Origin: Lethocerus indicus
Lineage: Eukaryota > Arthropoda > Insecta > Hemiptera > Belostomatidae
Length of the DNA stretch: 64,000 nt
Direction: 5' to 3'
Assembly (NCBI GenBank): GCA_019843655.1
Contig: JACDQD010000103.1
Span: 620,001-684,000, forward strand
The position numbers were made by a program, and so were the translations under genes. The notes under the pieces are model-generated. The model searched no databases. It was not told the origin of the DNA and saw only the letters and a list, made by a program, of their open reading frames with translations. Every line of letters begins with the position of its first letter. Position 1 is the first letter of the stretch. Shown here piece by piece: positions 1 through 12,987 of this stretch.

Positions 1-943
1 TGCATTTTAACCCCAAATTTAAATTCTTGGTTTTTGTCATGTAACATTCAGTATTACCGTAACAACATTGTGAACAATGCAAGTCCTAATACTAGTGTAA
101 ATAAGTGTATAAAGGCTCGTCGTGTGGTACAACCTATACTATACTACAATACCAAGGCCCCCTGGAGAAATGATTTTAAGGTGGGAAAATAGCAGACGCC
201 AGTGTTCATTGAACTAACCGACAACGTTTCTGAAACAACTGTCTATTAAAGTGTAAACTGTTGTAGCTCTGTCTAGTGAATAAATAAATAGATAATGAAT
301 AAAATCATCGAGGTGTGTTCCAATTGGACGCTTTCCGCGAAGTAGCCAGCCCCGTCCCTTATCTTCGCTGGAGGAGCGTTTAGAAAAGGCGAAAGTTTGC
401 CTCGGCCCGAGCTCAACTTATTGTAAAGCGCAACTTTTTGCATTAAGCCCAAAACAGTTCCAACTTTTCACTGAAAAACCCGAAGTAAAAACCGATTCCC
501 TTCTCCTATTTTCAATTATTCTTCTGGAGGGTTTTTTCCAGTCGCTTTGTCTTGAAATCTCGGCGGAAAATTTGCCAACTTCGCCTCTAATGAAAATACA
601 TTTCTTTTTCTTTTTTTTAGCTATTCACCATTGGATTATCGATCGCTGAAGGTACGTATAGAAGATTTCATTCCTTCGTCAAATATTCTGACCAACGCAT
701 TGAGACACTGCATCTTCTTAATATCTAGTAAATTCTTCGAAGTTCAAACAATCTCAGGTAGAAAAACTTAGCAAAATAAAGCGGAAAGCACTAAAATAAT
801 TTATATATTGGTTGATATATTCCATCCTATTGTTAAGACCAACTTAATAAGTCATGAATTCAGTGTATTGGAATGTTTTTTACAACGTTATAGCTAATTA
901 TACTTAATCTCCAAACGGAATAATTCCAAACCAATAGAATTCG
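1..943. other. Intergenic or intronic sequence, no gene seen
   Basis: No open frame with recognisable protein similarity is present. The only structured signal is a possible 31-base micro-exon at 621-651, listed separately. Confidence 0.5.
621..651 (+). other. Candidate 31-nt micro-exon
   Basis: A nearly pure pyrimidine tract ending in TTTTTTAG precedes position 621, and the segment ends in CTGAAG followed by GTACGTAT, a good 5' splice site. In the first frame it reads LFTIGLSIAE plus one base, without a stop. A strong acceptor and donor only 31 bases apart would fit a micro-exon of a plus-strand gene lying mostly outside the window. No partner exon was found, so chance pairing is quite possible. 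Confidence 0.2.
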
Positions 944-1193
944 TGTGTTTCTATAGTCACTATTGGCACTTTGGATGTTTTTTGGCAATCGAAATCCCCC
1001 AAAAACACAATAGCAAGACACGCGCATATACACGCGCCAAACAGACAACCGCCACAGTACAAGTGCGTTGAGGATGGCCAAAAAACATCCAAAGTGCCAA
1101 AGGTGACTAACGCCGCTACTGAAGATGCGGCGAGCAGCCGAAACCGGGGTCTAGTTCTTTCTCTAGCGAGAGGAGACAGAAACACACGAAATC
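944..1193. repeat. Foldback (long inverted-repeat) element, copy 1
   Basis: The left arm (AGTCACTATTGGCACTTTGG, then ATGTTTTTTGGC) is mirrored by the right arm (GCCAAAAAACATCCAAAGTG, then CCA and AGGTGACT) around a centre rich in CACAATAGCAAG and GCGCATATACACGCGC. The outer part GAGAGGAGACAGAAACAC is shared with the other copies. Open frames across it are products of the inverted repeat, not genes. A non-autonomous foldback or MITE is the likely identity; no transposase is linked to it. Confidence 0.65.
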
Positions 1194-3429
1194 TACGAGA
1201 AAATCGTACTCAATAAAAAACAAACAAAAATTACCACCTGTTCCCCAGCTCCATTACATTAACTTAATTATACGATTGAGTTGTTGTTGGTGATATTGTG
1301 TATACTTTGGGGCATGAGGCTCTTAGACCCTCACACGTGTTCTCTCAGTATTCACAGCTATTTATAGAGACAAACCAGGAGCTAACTATGAACCGATGCG
1401 GATCCCTTTTCGCAGAATAATTTTTTTTCACTCCAATGTGCCGGCGGGGTTGCTGAAGAAACTTTCAGCCATAGCTTCGCCTTGTTCCGCGTTGATTGAG
1501 AACAGTCATTATGGTACTAGTGTTGCCAAGCTGTGATTACTCTGGGGAGAAGCCAAAACCCATGGCCGGTTGGGGGATAGAAATTTTAAAATTTTTATCA
1601 AGAGGTCGTCCACCTCAGATAATAGACACATCGTTCTTCTATAATGGGAATTCGAGTTGGACGCTTGGACGACAGCCGCGTCTGCAACAACCCCGATGAT
1701 AGACCGGGAACGGGGTCTATTAATAGACCTTGTCTCCGCCGTGTCGTCACCCATCTTCCAGTGTCTGGCGCACTATTTTATATATATATGTGTAGTGCGC
1801 GTTCCTGTCTAGAAATAAGTTGACACACAAACCCACAGACGGTGGGCGAGCCGGTCCGAAAATCTGCCAAAAATTTTACCAAACTTTCAGAAAAAATTGG
1901 GTCGATAACTGTGGCGGACGGTCAACACAAATTTAGAGGAATTTAGATAAATTATGGGCTAAAATTCCCACGGGAGTGCCACTAGTCAAGTATTGAAAGA
2001 ATTCTGGTTTAAGCGTTAAGTTCCTGTCTGCAGCGGTAATGTTATAGCAGGGAGTCGTTTTGAGTATTTATATGTATATATAACAAAAATGTATATATTT
2101 TATATACCTAAAAGTTAGGCAAACTGAAGGAAGGATTTAATCCGATATATATATTTATTTATAAGGGTTGATCACGCTTCAAATGTAAGTATTTGAAAAA
2201 TTGTCCTTCCATAAAGTAAAATAAATTTAGGTAAAATATATAAATGTTATTACGACAAACAATAAGGGAGGAATGTGAACGGCCGCGCTGTCATTTTTTT
2301 ACATGAATCTTTTTACATGTCATTTCACCCTTTAAATATGCGAAATATCATAAAAAAACGAGCGGAAATAACGGATCGATACCAATTTTCGCTCTGGATC
2401 AGTACAGGAAATTTGGTTTCTGTCACAGCCCGCCCGGCTGAAGAATATTTATAAGGTAGTTATGGGGAAATTCTTCTTATTCAAACGGACAGATTTCCTC
2501 CCGGATATTTTATCCGGATATTTAACGGATAGATTATGGATTGGGCCCGGATATATCAATACGAGGCGTAACGCGAAGCCAACGTAACGGCATTTAATGG
2601 CGGAGAGGGAGAGTATATCTGATGTATGAATATTGATGAGGTGAATTCGTCGGTTTACGCCCCCCCGGCGTTATTATTCCTTGGGAGGAGCGAATTTGCT
2701 TCGTCAGTTCCCTATTGACGAAACCGCCTTGTGCCACGTACGGTGAATAAAAAAAGGTATAAAACCCGAAAATATCTTCAACACGACCGAAACCAATACA
2801 GGACCTGATTTCAGAAGAGGAATTATCCAGAAAACCCATTTTAATAAATATAACAGAAATTTATTCTAGTACCCTAATAATATGATTTGGACGCCCAGTT
2901 AAGATGTTGAGAATTGAATTTTTATTGAATTAATAATCTGAATTTTCGAATATCCATTCTTCAGCCCCCCTGAGTTAGTCTGTCCCCCCGCTTTATTACT
3001 GTCCCATTACTTGCAATAGTTATAAAGCACCGTACTATCGGGTCGGCAACTAAGTCATTGCGGTTTGATGGAGATGGCGCTATTTGTATTTCTACGCGCG
3101 TTTACATCTTCAAACCTACAGAGAGTATTCTGAAATGTTTATTACGTGCCCCAATTATTCGTCGTGCGTACCGAAAAATGCACGACATAATAAGGGTGCG
3201 CACACCCGAAGATGAGAAGAATTCGCAATTATTTAGTTGCCAACCCAATAGATTACCTACAACACGATTCCGAAAGAAATATCCTGAAGATGGAACATGA
3301 AACATCAGATTTTCGCAGTTGCAGAAATAATAAACGCAGGAAAAAAACGATAGCTGCTAATATAACTAGTCTAGAATAATACATTGAATTACAAATAATA
3401 CGGAGTCTATTCGCTTTTATTCGGAGGAA
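1194..3429. other. No gene recognised
   Basis: The sequence is AT-rich with short open frames only. None carries a motif I recognise, and the longest are open on both strands at the length expected by chance. Confidence 0.5.
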
Positions 3430-3600
3430 ACCGAAATTTTGTGCCGATTTTTCGCCTAAAAACCGCATTTTTAGGCCTAAGAACCGTAATATTGGGCCGA
3501 TTTTTCGCCTAAACCGCATTTTTAGGTCTAAGAACCTTCATTTTGGTAAGATTTTTCCCCTAAAAACCGCATTTTTAGGCCTAACAACCGGAGTCTATCC
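3430..3600. repeat. Minisatellite, about 50-bp period
   Basis: Three imperfect copies of GCCGATTTTTCGCCTAAAAA followed by CCGCATTTTTAGGCC and AAGAACCG are arranged head to tail. The same core, CCGCATTTTT plus a GCC(T)AAAA segment, builds the larger arrays at 27.9, 30.0-31.7, 33.8-35.0 and 36.9-37.4 kb. It is a dispersed minisatellite family with no coding content. Confidence 0.7.
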
Positions 3601-5713
3601 GCTTATTTCCTCCTAAGTAACTACTAAGTTACAGGCAGGTCGTTGAACCAACCCGTCTTCACTGTTACTGCCGTCCCAACGCTACGGCCGGTATAGTAAC
3701 AGTGCAGTAACAGCGCGATGTAAGACGGTGGTGGCGGGCGGAGGCGGAAAATCTCAACAGTAATTTTCATCCAAACAACCCCGCGGAAACCCAAACAAAA
3801 GTTCGGGTCTGTAATCGGCGCTGTACGTAGGCGAATGTTACACTTCGAGAAACATTCCGGCAGATATACATACGAAATTTATATACAATTGCATAAGTAA
3901 ACGGACTCTTATGGTTTGGGGAAAATTTCGCAGCGCACCGAAGAAATTCAGGGTGCATTTCAGGGTAAAATAACCCAACTCTTGGAATTCTCTTGGAGAT
4001 TATTTCTGCACTGTTCAAATAATCCGAATCACTATTGATGAGACTTAAAAAACGCATCATTTTTGAAAAATATAATCTAGTTGACCGATACGGTTAAGCA
4101 TTTCGCGATTCGGAGCTATCTAAGTACCGAAAACCCGAATTGCGAAAAAATACTACAGGGACATAAGAAGTATTTTACAATTATTTTGTATAGTCTTAGG
4201 TATAAGGTGCATTCAGTCTTTTGTGAATGGAAAGCGTCTAATTACAGAACGCAATGTCCCCGGTAAACATAAACTTTTATTTTATTTACTAACCAACACA
4301 ATATGCCAAAACCGGTCTTTCAATAGACGAAAAACGCCTTGTGGTGACAGAAAAATACTGTTCCCGGAAAATGGTAACGACGACGGTTCAACAAACCGGA
4401 ATTCTAGCTAGGCCTAAAAGAAAACACGGCCGTCGTTTTCCCCGTTATGGAGAGAAGTTTTTTTTTGGAAAATATACTGTAGACAATATTTACGCGAAAA
4501 TAGCTCGTATCCAAACACGCTCGAATCCCGTCCACCGAAACCGTGCGCTCGAAAGTTTTTCACGACGGGAAAGCGCGGACGTCGAAAAGGACTTGAAAAC
4601 AGAGATAAGGCAGGGCTTTAACGAGGAAAAAACTGCAGTTTCTAACAAGCGTTCTGGTAAATAAGCGGGTAGGTATTTACCCATGGGGGTTGCGAGGGAA
4701 CCGGGGGATGTCAGATAAATGCGAAAGCGCCATTAACAAATCGTCAAAATGGCAACTAAAAATGTGAAGTAAAAAATATCGTTCTTCACCGCAAGAGAGG
4801 CCAAATATAAATGCGATTCCAATATGAATAATAAAATATAACATAAATTCGATATTACATATGCTGTCGTTAACTTCCCGTCGTGGGACTTAGCTCACAG
4901 CCCTTCAACAGATAACCCGTCCAATCGCAACTGAAATATGGCGCGAAAACACCTGCGTGAGCGCCTCAAGAGATTTGTCACGATTTCAAGCATTTCCTAG
5001 GTATTTTTATAGGTGTTTTATTTGAAATTTCGCGCCTTTAATGTACACAGCACGCGAAATTCTACGCGGAGTTTACGTATTCACGGGTGTTGATAGTTGG
5101 CGTATTTCTGGTCGAATTCTATAGAAGTTCTAATCGGCGTGAAAGAAAAACGTCCGGATTCAGCTTGGACGAGACAAATTAAATTCAATTTCATTCATAA
5201 TCTTCGGAAAATTCGATTCTTAAATCGTCACAAAACGGTTATGAGACGTTGAAGCGCGAAGTATCATTCACGTGTCAGTCTAACAATCTATTAGACCAGT
5301 GCTAAGCGACCTTTTCTACGAAGACTGTTGTGAAAATTTTTCATTAGCTCAACACTTATTTAAGTCAATATGAAATACCCAAGCTTGTTTCATCAGAAAC
5401 GACGTCATTTTATTAGAATTGGGCATTTATAATTCAAAATCACTGCTTGTAGTTATATTTCGGTGTTTATTAACGACATTTTTGAGACAGAATAAACTTA
5501 TGGAACGTTATGGAAAACTTGAGCTCGATGTTTTTCACATATTTTGGGACTTCTCGTTCATTATTGCAGAACACATTTGACGTGGTTAAGGAACACCGGT
5601 TGGGAAACACCGTATTAGAATGAGAGGAACATGCAGATCGACTTCGTGTCAAACATAAATAAAATGGGGGATTGTTGAATATGAAACATTAGGCGAATAG
5701 GAAGATTACATAC
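3601..5713. other. No gene recognised
   Basis: Only short open frames occur. If the minus-strand promoter at 5.84-5.87 kb is real, this would be the first intron of its gene, but no downstream exon could be identified here. Confidence 0.45.
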
Positions 5714-5840
5714 CGGAGCCCGCTTCTAGCTCGAAGACGCGGATGTCTGCAGAGGGGATGGGCCGACGCCGATACGAACGGAACGTCGGAACGCCGGAAC
5801 GGTCACGTGATGTTTCAGGGATGAACGCCCCGAGGAGACT
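5714..5840 (-). other. Candidate non-coding first exon
   Basis: From the predicted start at 5840 the minus strand runs 127 bases without an ATG to GGGCTCCG followed by GTATGTAATC, a strong 5' splice site. An ATG-free leader ending in a donor just after a spaced TATA/initiator pair is what a non-coding first exon looks like. The gene it would belong to is unknown. Confidence 0.28.
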
Positions 5841-5872
5841 AAACGGGAACGCCGGCCATGCCACCCTTTATA
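5803..5872 (-). promoter_or_regulatory. Candidate TATA/initiator core promoter with E-box
   Basis: Read on the minus strand, TATAAA (5872-5867) is followed 32 bases downstream by TTAGTC, whose A lies at 5840, the spacing expected of an arthropod initiator. Thirty bases inside the transcript is the palindrome TCACGTGA (5810-5803), an E-box of the USF/TFEB type. The surrounding 350 bases are much richer in C and G than the flanks. Upstream (5933-5901) lie three direct repeats of a GCATCCCCAC-like unit. The arrangement is seen directly; promoter activity is inferred. Confidence 0.35.
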
Positions 5873-6087
5873 CGCCATCCCCTCCACCAAGCCCCAACCC
5901 CATCCCCACAGCATCCCCACAGCATCCCCACGGCATTTATCACCGTTCCGCCTCCGGCCCTCCCACCTTGTACGACATACCCCCAATGGTACGACAACCC
6001 CTCTCACTGCACGGCGTCCACCAGGTATTAAAAGATTTCTCCCAATATCTCGGGCGTAATCGGGGGTTGAAAATTCGGTGATTTGGT

Positions 6088-6297
6088 GATTTCCTGTGTT
6101 TCCGTCTCATCTCGCCGGTTTGGTCTTTCGCCAGACCGGTTTCGGCCGCTCGCCACCTTCAGTTAGTCACTGTTGGCACTTTGGATGTTCTTCGGAGATC
6201 CTCAATGCACTGTCACTGTCACTTGTTCTGTCTCCCCTCGCAGCTACTGAAGATGGCCAGCGGCCTCTTCGCAGACCAAAAAACAGGTATTCTAAAC
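6088..6297. repeat. Foldback element, copy 2 (shortened)
   Basis: The left arm holds CTCGCCGGTTTGGTCTTTCG and GGTTTCGGCCGCTCGCCA and leads to TTGGCACTTTGGATGTTCTT. The right arm is reduced to CTACTGAAGATGGCC and a terminal CAGACCAAAAAACAGGTATT. Part of the right arm is deleted, so the hairpin is asymmetrical. Confidence 0.6.
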
Positions 6298-6577
6298 TTT
6301 TCTATTTAATTATTGAACTTTTTCCGTTTACAAGTTTACCGTTCAGTTATCGCAGTTTTCATAGAGCGCCCGAACTTTACACTCGAATATATTAAGCCGA
6401 TGCACCCTTGGCTCCAGCCCAGATACAGCCCGTGAAGTCCCGTTTGTACGCCACCTCCGCGTACAAAAATATAACAAATTGCACTCCCGAATTACCCCGA
6501 AAAAGGAAGCGGTAACGTGATCCCAATATACCGTACAATCAATGATGAATGTTATAAGTACAAGTCTGACTTTTTTC

Positions 6578-7025
6578 ACATGTATTTCGTGATAAAAGGT
6601 ACCACCCAAAGATGGCACTGTTCACAGAAGAACAATTGTAGTCTAAGGACTAAGAAGAATCTTAGGCCAGCGGCGTTTAAGCCGATGCCGGGGGATAATG
6701 GGTAAGGGAGGAAAGGGACTGAACGAGTGGATTTGGATGAGGAGAAAGGCGGGAGTGGAACTTCAGGAACCGGGATTTTGCGACTTCGTCGACTGTCGGG
6801 GTATGTTGAGGTCATGTGTGGTTAGAAACATACCAGGGAGCATTGAGGACGGTGCGAAGGACTTTTGACTGAAATCTACGGATGCGAGCGATGTCGGATG
6901 TCTCCGTGGAACCCCATAGCTCTATAGTTTAAGTATCGCTTTTTATGTTGTCAGTTTGTTACTTAAGGTAAATTTTGATGTCTGTTTTAGTAACGGCCTT
7001 AAGAGTCCAAATTTTCTGTTTAAAA
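6578..7025 (-). mobile_element. Jockey-clade LINE 3'-end fragment
   Basis: On the minus strand this encodes a decayed C-terminal end of a non-LTR reverse transcriptase. The hallmark stretch around SDIARxQRFQSKVLRTV, then a W/MYVSN block and a region ending in RRWP, is recognisable across frames. The same sequence recurs at 14.0, 21.1-21.6 and 23.1-23.6 kb. It is 5'-truncated and frameshifted, as most LINE copies are. Confidence 0.6.
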
Positions 7026-10000
7026 TTTTAAAAATCGGGTAAGCCAGTCCGATTTGATCGAACTATCGCTTGCGTTTAAATAACGAATATGTTTTTCTAA
7101 TAAATTGTCATCGAGTATCAAATAACTCCGGCCGTTCACGAGTCAAAGATATAAATGTTTTCAGTGAATAAAAAATCTTTTTACTTCAACACCAATGTCG
7201 CTTATTGTATTCTACAGTTGTGGCAATCTGAAAAAAAACTATTCAGTCCGACTCAAGTTATCACCAACTTCCTGTGGGATCGCGTAATACGCTCCGGTTG
7301 ACCCCTTGATATTCCGGGATTTTTTTTTCTGTTTTCGGGGATAGAAACCCGAGGGTTATCCCCGGGGCATTGCGCCGTCCCAACCGGAAGTTAGTGATGA
7401 TTCATTTTTGGGAAACCTACGCCCGTCCAATTTATTCAGTACCGGTTCCGGTCTCCGGTTAGTGATAATTCGATTACGAATTTGCGGCCCTATGATTGGA
7501 AAACGCGATCAACCCGCTATCGAAGCCCCGAATGAACCTCGGGACGCCTGATTGATTACGAATAACCGAGAGCACACACCACGGAACACTATGAAATTCA
7601 GTTCATTATGAAATCGCTTCCCGTTTTCGCAATCCGGTGGCGGGGATTCGTTACATACCCCGGTTGTATGCATACTTAAAACTCTAATTTTATCGAATTA
7701 TCGCCCAGATTTAAATAACAAATAAATATGCTTTTCTATCATAAATCTATAAATATGCATTGAGTATCGAATTCTAGGCATACGCGAGGGAAATATGATT
7801 TAATTATATCTATAAATATATACTTATATGCAGGCAAATTGTCTGCATCGTTGCAAACGATATCGGAAAATTAGACAACCTGAAAACACAAGAACTGTTG
7901 CCCCTATCGTTATGCTAATATTTTCTGTGGCACTCGATCGGAATTGAATTGTGCCCGTATAAAATGATGGATTTTCATTAATTTCATCGCGGCCCTCTTC
8001 TGTCAACATGGGCGGGACAAACTTTTAAGAAACCAGATTAGATAAAGAATCGAAATCCATTCAAAAGGTTTCCGCCGCCGGGGCTGGTACACCTTCGGTC
8101 TTCCTCCCGACCGATAATCCAGATAATTAAGAATAAGGAAAAATGAAAATTGTGGTTTATTGCTTCTGAAAATCGCTGGAGTTATGCAATAAATAGAAAA
8201 GTCATTCCATAAATCTTTATCTCAACAGGAATTAAGGTTCTCGAAATATCGATCAAACTCAGTTAAATAAACGATAATTTATAGTCTGTAATTTTAAAAG
8301 TGGGTTCGGTCGTCATGTTTATGGACATTCTGGTCTGTTGTTTAAATCAAAAACCGGTCTACTGTATGATCGAATAAGCGAGTGGAGACAAGTAAGGTAC
8401 AAAAGTAGGTAGATCGGTGTAAAAAAGACAACTTGAAAAGATGAACTAGTCCTCATCTTCACGGCTCTTATTCATTCCTGCACTTGATTAATCCCAGCCA
8501 CCGACTTATTCATAAACTTGATCATTAATTCGCGATCAATCGGGAGAGAAAAAACCCGGAGCTTTGTAAACTCCTAGAAAGGACTGAGATTATTCCTCGC
8601 GGGTATATCATCGAGTTTGATACTTTACGGCCTTAAGCACCACCGTAAGTACCCAATCTGGTGGTAATTTTAAGGCTCGATATTCTACACGTTGACGGGC
8701 GGAGAGAATAACCACACGTGGTCCGACACAGAACGAAGAAGATTAGCCACATGTATAATGGAATTCCGACATTTTTTCCCCTCCCCCCATCAACACGTGT
8801 GCCACCGTCACGCATGTACTGGCCCCTAACCCGAAACCGGTCTAGCTTTTCGGCAATCGGACGTAAATATCAATATATAGTTCGGGGGAGAAAATGCGCC
8901 ATAGGATTCAAACTGTCTGAACATAAAAATTATTTGCGATTTCAAAACGCTTGCACTGACCCTCCATTCGTCGATTAATTCCAGCTTATCTCCTACCCAC
9001 TTGTAGGTAATTTAATTATTCGTATGATCGAGAAGTTGTCAACACTTTCCTTCCACGTTATAAAGCGCGTTACGAATAGAAAGCTGTTATTTATTTATAA
9101 ATTTCATTTCTCATCTTTCTGTACGCGTTCACCGTTGTGCCATCAAATTATTCATTGTGAAATACCGTTATATGACCGATGTGAGATACCGAAAACCCTA
9201 TGGCGAAACATAGTGGAATAGATTCTTTTAAAAAATCCACCCTCGATCATTAAACTCCGCCAGCCTTCGGTCACCAGAAAGCGTAATATTTTCTCGAGTT
9301 TTTACCGTAAAGCGGATACCGACCCGTATAAAAAAAGTTGTTGTAAACCGCCGTTGTAAATCCAGTCCGCTATTCTACATACGTTCAGCTTTTCGGCGGA
9401 AAAATCCTAAAATAAGCGTGTGGAAGTAAAGTGCCGCGGCAATAATCATAGGCCAATATAAAAGTTACGCTGGTCCCGCGGGAATAAAACTAGAGTACGC
9501 CCTGTTATCAGAGGAGTGCTTAGAATAGTGAAAAAAGTGACTGAATGCAACAAGATAAAAGTTTACTGTCAGAGAAACTTGTGCCGTTGTAACCCGGTGA
9601 GAGTTTACAAATTTTATAACATCCAACTGACGTACCGACCCCCACTATATTTTGGCGAATTTCGTTAATAATTCGAATAAAAAAAAATTATTTGTTCTTT
9701 CATGTTCAAACTGACAGAAGCTTTCAACAATCCCACGCTATTTTGATTAGTAAACAGTCTAATCTAGTTGGGGGCGGTACAATGACAGATAGAGCTCAAT
9801 TCTGCGAAGTCTTAGGATTATGCCGGTCCGAGGAAATGGGGGAAAACTGCGATTAAAACTCTCCTTCCAGACAGACCGGTTTATACCGGAATATTATTAG
9901 TCCCATATCCGATTATCGACGAATGATAACTTTGAGCTTACCGCTGATGAATTAATTAGCGATAGCGCGTAATATACCAACAGTCAGCAAGGTTTGTTAG

Positions 10001-10054
10001 TTATATCGTTGAAAATATCTACGGGCGATGGCCAAACCCTCAAACGTTCAAACC
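7026..10054. other. No gene recognised
   Basis: About 3 kb without a supportable gene. It holds one small inverted repeat near 7.3 kb and AT-rich sequence with chance open frames. Confidence 0.5.
7257..7402. repeat. Small inverted-repeat element
   Basis: TATCACCAACTTCCTGTGGG followed by ATCGCG at the left is matched in reverse complement at the right by GCGCCGTCCCAACCGGAAGT followed by TAGTGATGA. The arms enclose about 85 bases. A related arm, CGCGATCCCACAGGAAGTTG, recurs near 12.51 kb. It resembles a short MITE. Confidence 0.4.
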
Positions 10055-10066
10055 CTGATCAAATAA

Positions 10067-10307
10067 TTTGTTTAATATACCTGTTTCGTGGTCTGCGAGG
10101 GGTTGAAATACCGTAGACAAACCACATACAACTAACGAACACCACAGTACAAGTGACAGTGACAGTGCAGTGAGGATGCACCCGAAAAACATCCATAGTG
10201 CCGACAGTGACTGACACCGCTACTGAAGACGGCGAGCGGCCGAAACCGGTCTGGCGAAAGACCAAACCAGACAGACCGAACCAGAGACAGAAACACCACA
10301 AACCTAC
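10067..10307. repeat. Foldback element, copy 3, with probable target duplication
   Basis: The element opens with TTAATATACCTGTTTCGTGG and contains GTGACAGTGACAGTGCAGTG and the family arm GAGCGGCCGAAACCGGTCTG. It is flanked by CTGATCAAATAA at 10055-10066 and again at 10308-10319, a perfect 12-base direct repeat that looks like a target-site duplication and fixes the ends of this copy. Confidence 0.65.
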
Positions 10308-10319
10308 CTGATCAAATAA

Positions 10320-12987
10320 CAGTTTTTAATTCAAACGAACGTTCACACCTCTCGTTGTTCCAACTGTCCCTAATATGTTGGCCGACTCTTTTTGAAACCA
10401 AATTTTATTGCTGAACTCATTGATCTCGGGTTAACTTATTACTGACAGAAGATGGAAGGAATTACAAATGGATGAACCAGATGCAGTAAGTGATTATATT
10501 AACACTTTGCCTTCCGCACTTCTCGTAAAGATTTATTCGCTTGGCGCCGGCAGCGCTAATTCGGATTATAAACTGTTAAGTTCTACTAATCTGATGAGAC
10601 TTACGAGTACTTATAAAAACAAAAAACTTGACGCCTGTAACTTATTGTTACCTAAAAGAGACAAGGACAGAATGCAAAAGGCACTAAAGCGCTGTCACCT
10701 CCGGCCACTGAACGATACTATGCTCACGACACAACTGTGGTGTCGCCTACCGACATAAGTGTTAAAATGGGTTTAAAATGAAACATTTTTTTCTGTACCT
10801 TGCACGTTGTTGTCACCGGTAAGGGAACCAAAAAAAAAAAACACTCAATACAAGAGAACGAACGCACAATACAAGACGGAGGTCCTTGAGGGTTTAGACC
10901 GATAACTAACTCGAGGTGGCGACACTAACTGCATGCTACAGCCGGCTAGCATGTTCTCAGTATGTGTAGACCTTAAAGAGTGGTGGGGGGGGGTCCGCGT
11001 CTCGACTGGTGATAAGGCGGAATTGTGTGATAAGCGCGCCGGTTCGTCCGGGTGAAAGAAAAAAATAGCGATGCCTCGATATCACTTCCTGAACCAACGA
11101 CTGTTCTCTCGCCCTTCTACGTGATTTCTTCGTCGTGTTTTCCCTATCGCCACGACACAGGCATCAGGCGGATTGTTCCGAATTTTGGTGTTTTATTTCG
11201 GGCCCAAATTAAAATTTGGCAGCCGCCAATACCGACTTGGGCGAACAGAATTTATCGAAACCGACGTCCATAAGCGATCCCGCCGATCAGAACAAAGTAT
11301 CGGCAACTAACAAGAACCCGAAACCGGTCTAGGGACAATCGTGATTATACTCGAAACCGATTCGTTCCGCAATAAAAATTCAATTGTTTTAAACCGTTTC
11401 AGTTTATTCGGCAAAATGTTCCAAAATATTACCGTAGGCCCCAAATGGGGATCAGTTAATTTTTTAAATTTTTTCTGATATGACATATGTGTTAACAGTT
11501 TTTTTTTATTACTTTCAGTAATTTCACATTATAAATACTACATCGTGTTAAAATACTTGTAATTATGATTATTATTCAAAATAAATGATGACTGGTCTCA
11601 TGTGTTGGTTCAACTCTGCAGTGCCCTAATCCCCGAATGGGACTCGATTTAAAAAATAAAATATTTGAGAAACTGGTTTTTAAAAATATATTTTTGAGGT
11701 ACTATTTGATAATAATGCATCGTAATAAGTAAATTTTATGCAAAATTTTATTAATGGGTTAATAAAAAAAACTGTTCAGTCATAAATACCAAGAAAATTA
11801 ACTAACGCACTCGAAAATGTTCCCGAAAATTGGGGAATTCCTGTGGGTTTCTCCTCCGTTATTCCCTACTTCTTGATCATCAATCTCGCTGTCTCTATTC
11901 CATACAGTCTAAAAAAAATTAAGATCAAAGCATTAAAACCGATCCCGGAAAGAATTAACACAATTGCCTACTGTTTAATAGTTCTTAGTGCATAGAATTA
12001 TAATTTTTAATCTGCAGTTTAAAACTTTTAAGTTGTAAATCTGTAAGCCCCAAAAATGGTAGGGCAGAAAGCGTAGTCAATTTATTGACGAACTTACCAT
12101 CTGTTAAGTTATATTCGCTGTATAAATGGAATGGTTTTGAGGAATATCAGAAATTCACTATATGATTGTGTACTGTATGCACGTATGCATGTTTTATTGA
12201 TATTATGATTTAAAGAACATAATAAATGTCCGTGAGAATCGAGGAGATAGCCACTTTAGGAATTTTAAAGCGGTGTCGACTTCTCGCTATTGTCAGTAGC
12301 ACTTTACCGAATACATATACTGTTTATCTACATATAGATAAGTCGAACAATTATTTTTGTTACCGCTAACTGATCATAGGATTCTGGTTATCGTACCCGT
12401 AGAGTTCCAAAAGGGCGTAAGCAGAGTGAGGACCGGGAGGAAAGGGCTAAAACCCTTCCAGTGGAGCCCGCAAAAAAATCCTCGAACCGTGGTCAATTCC
12501 CACGGCATTTCGCGATCCCACAGGAAGTTGGATAGTGGTAATTCAAGTTCTGGTCGCAAAAACCTTGTTTATTTTGACTTTTCAGCCGTTATTTAGAATA
12601 TGACGTCCGCCACCCGCGTGCAACACGTCATTTGTATTTACACTTGTCGGCTGAAAACGAAGCATGCTGTCAGCACAACGCCGGCGACGAAGCGTAGATG
12701 TGATATAATAGTTTAAGAATGCCTGCAGGTGGAGCGAGGAATTTAATCTTGGGCGCGGTTATATCAGTTATCAACGCTCAGTCCAGTGACAATGACGGGA
12801 GGCCGAAATGTAGGTCTACTTTTAGACCATGTAAAGGTCCTCTAGAGGCCTATCTATAACGAGTGGGTGTCAACTAGATTAGTACCAACTCACGCTTTAG
12901 TGTTCCTAATGAGCTATAATCACGTATAATGAGAGATATTTTCGACTCTCCGACATTTCTTAAATTATTTCAGTAACTAGTTTAACA
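10320..12987. other. No supported gene; one isolated open frame
   Basis: The frame 10468-10758 (96 codons, beginning MDEPDAVSDYINTLPSALLV) has a favourable start context, but GCAGTAAGTG six codons in could be a splice donor. It resembles nothing I recognise and its length is within chance. The rest is AT-rich, apart from the repeat at 11427-11760. Confidence 0.4.
11427..11760 (+). repeat. Dispersed element, inverted partner of 42118-42415
   Basis: It starts GTAGGCCCCAAATGGGGATC and contains AATCCCCGAATGGGACTCG, AAAATACTTGTAATTATGAT and TTTTATGCAAAATTTTATT. The reverse complement of the whole string, with indels, lies at 42118-42415. The short CCCCAAATGGGG palindrome near one end suggests a small DNA transposon derivative. 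No coding sequence is visible. Confidence 0.6.

Noticed and set aside
10059..10301. 80-codon frame starting MWCFCLWFGLSGLVFRQTGF
   Set aside because: It lies entirely within a foldback element, and similar frames appear in other copies.
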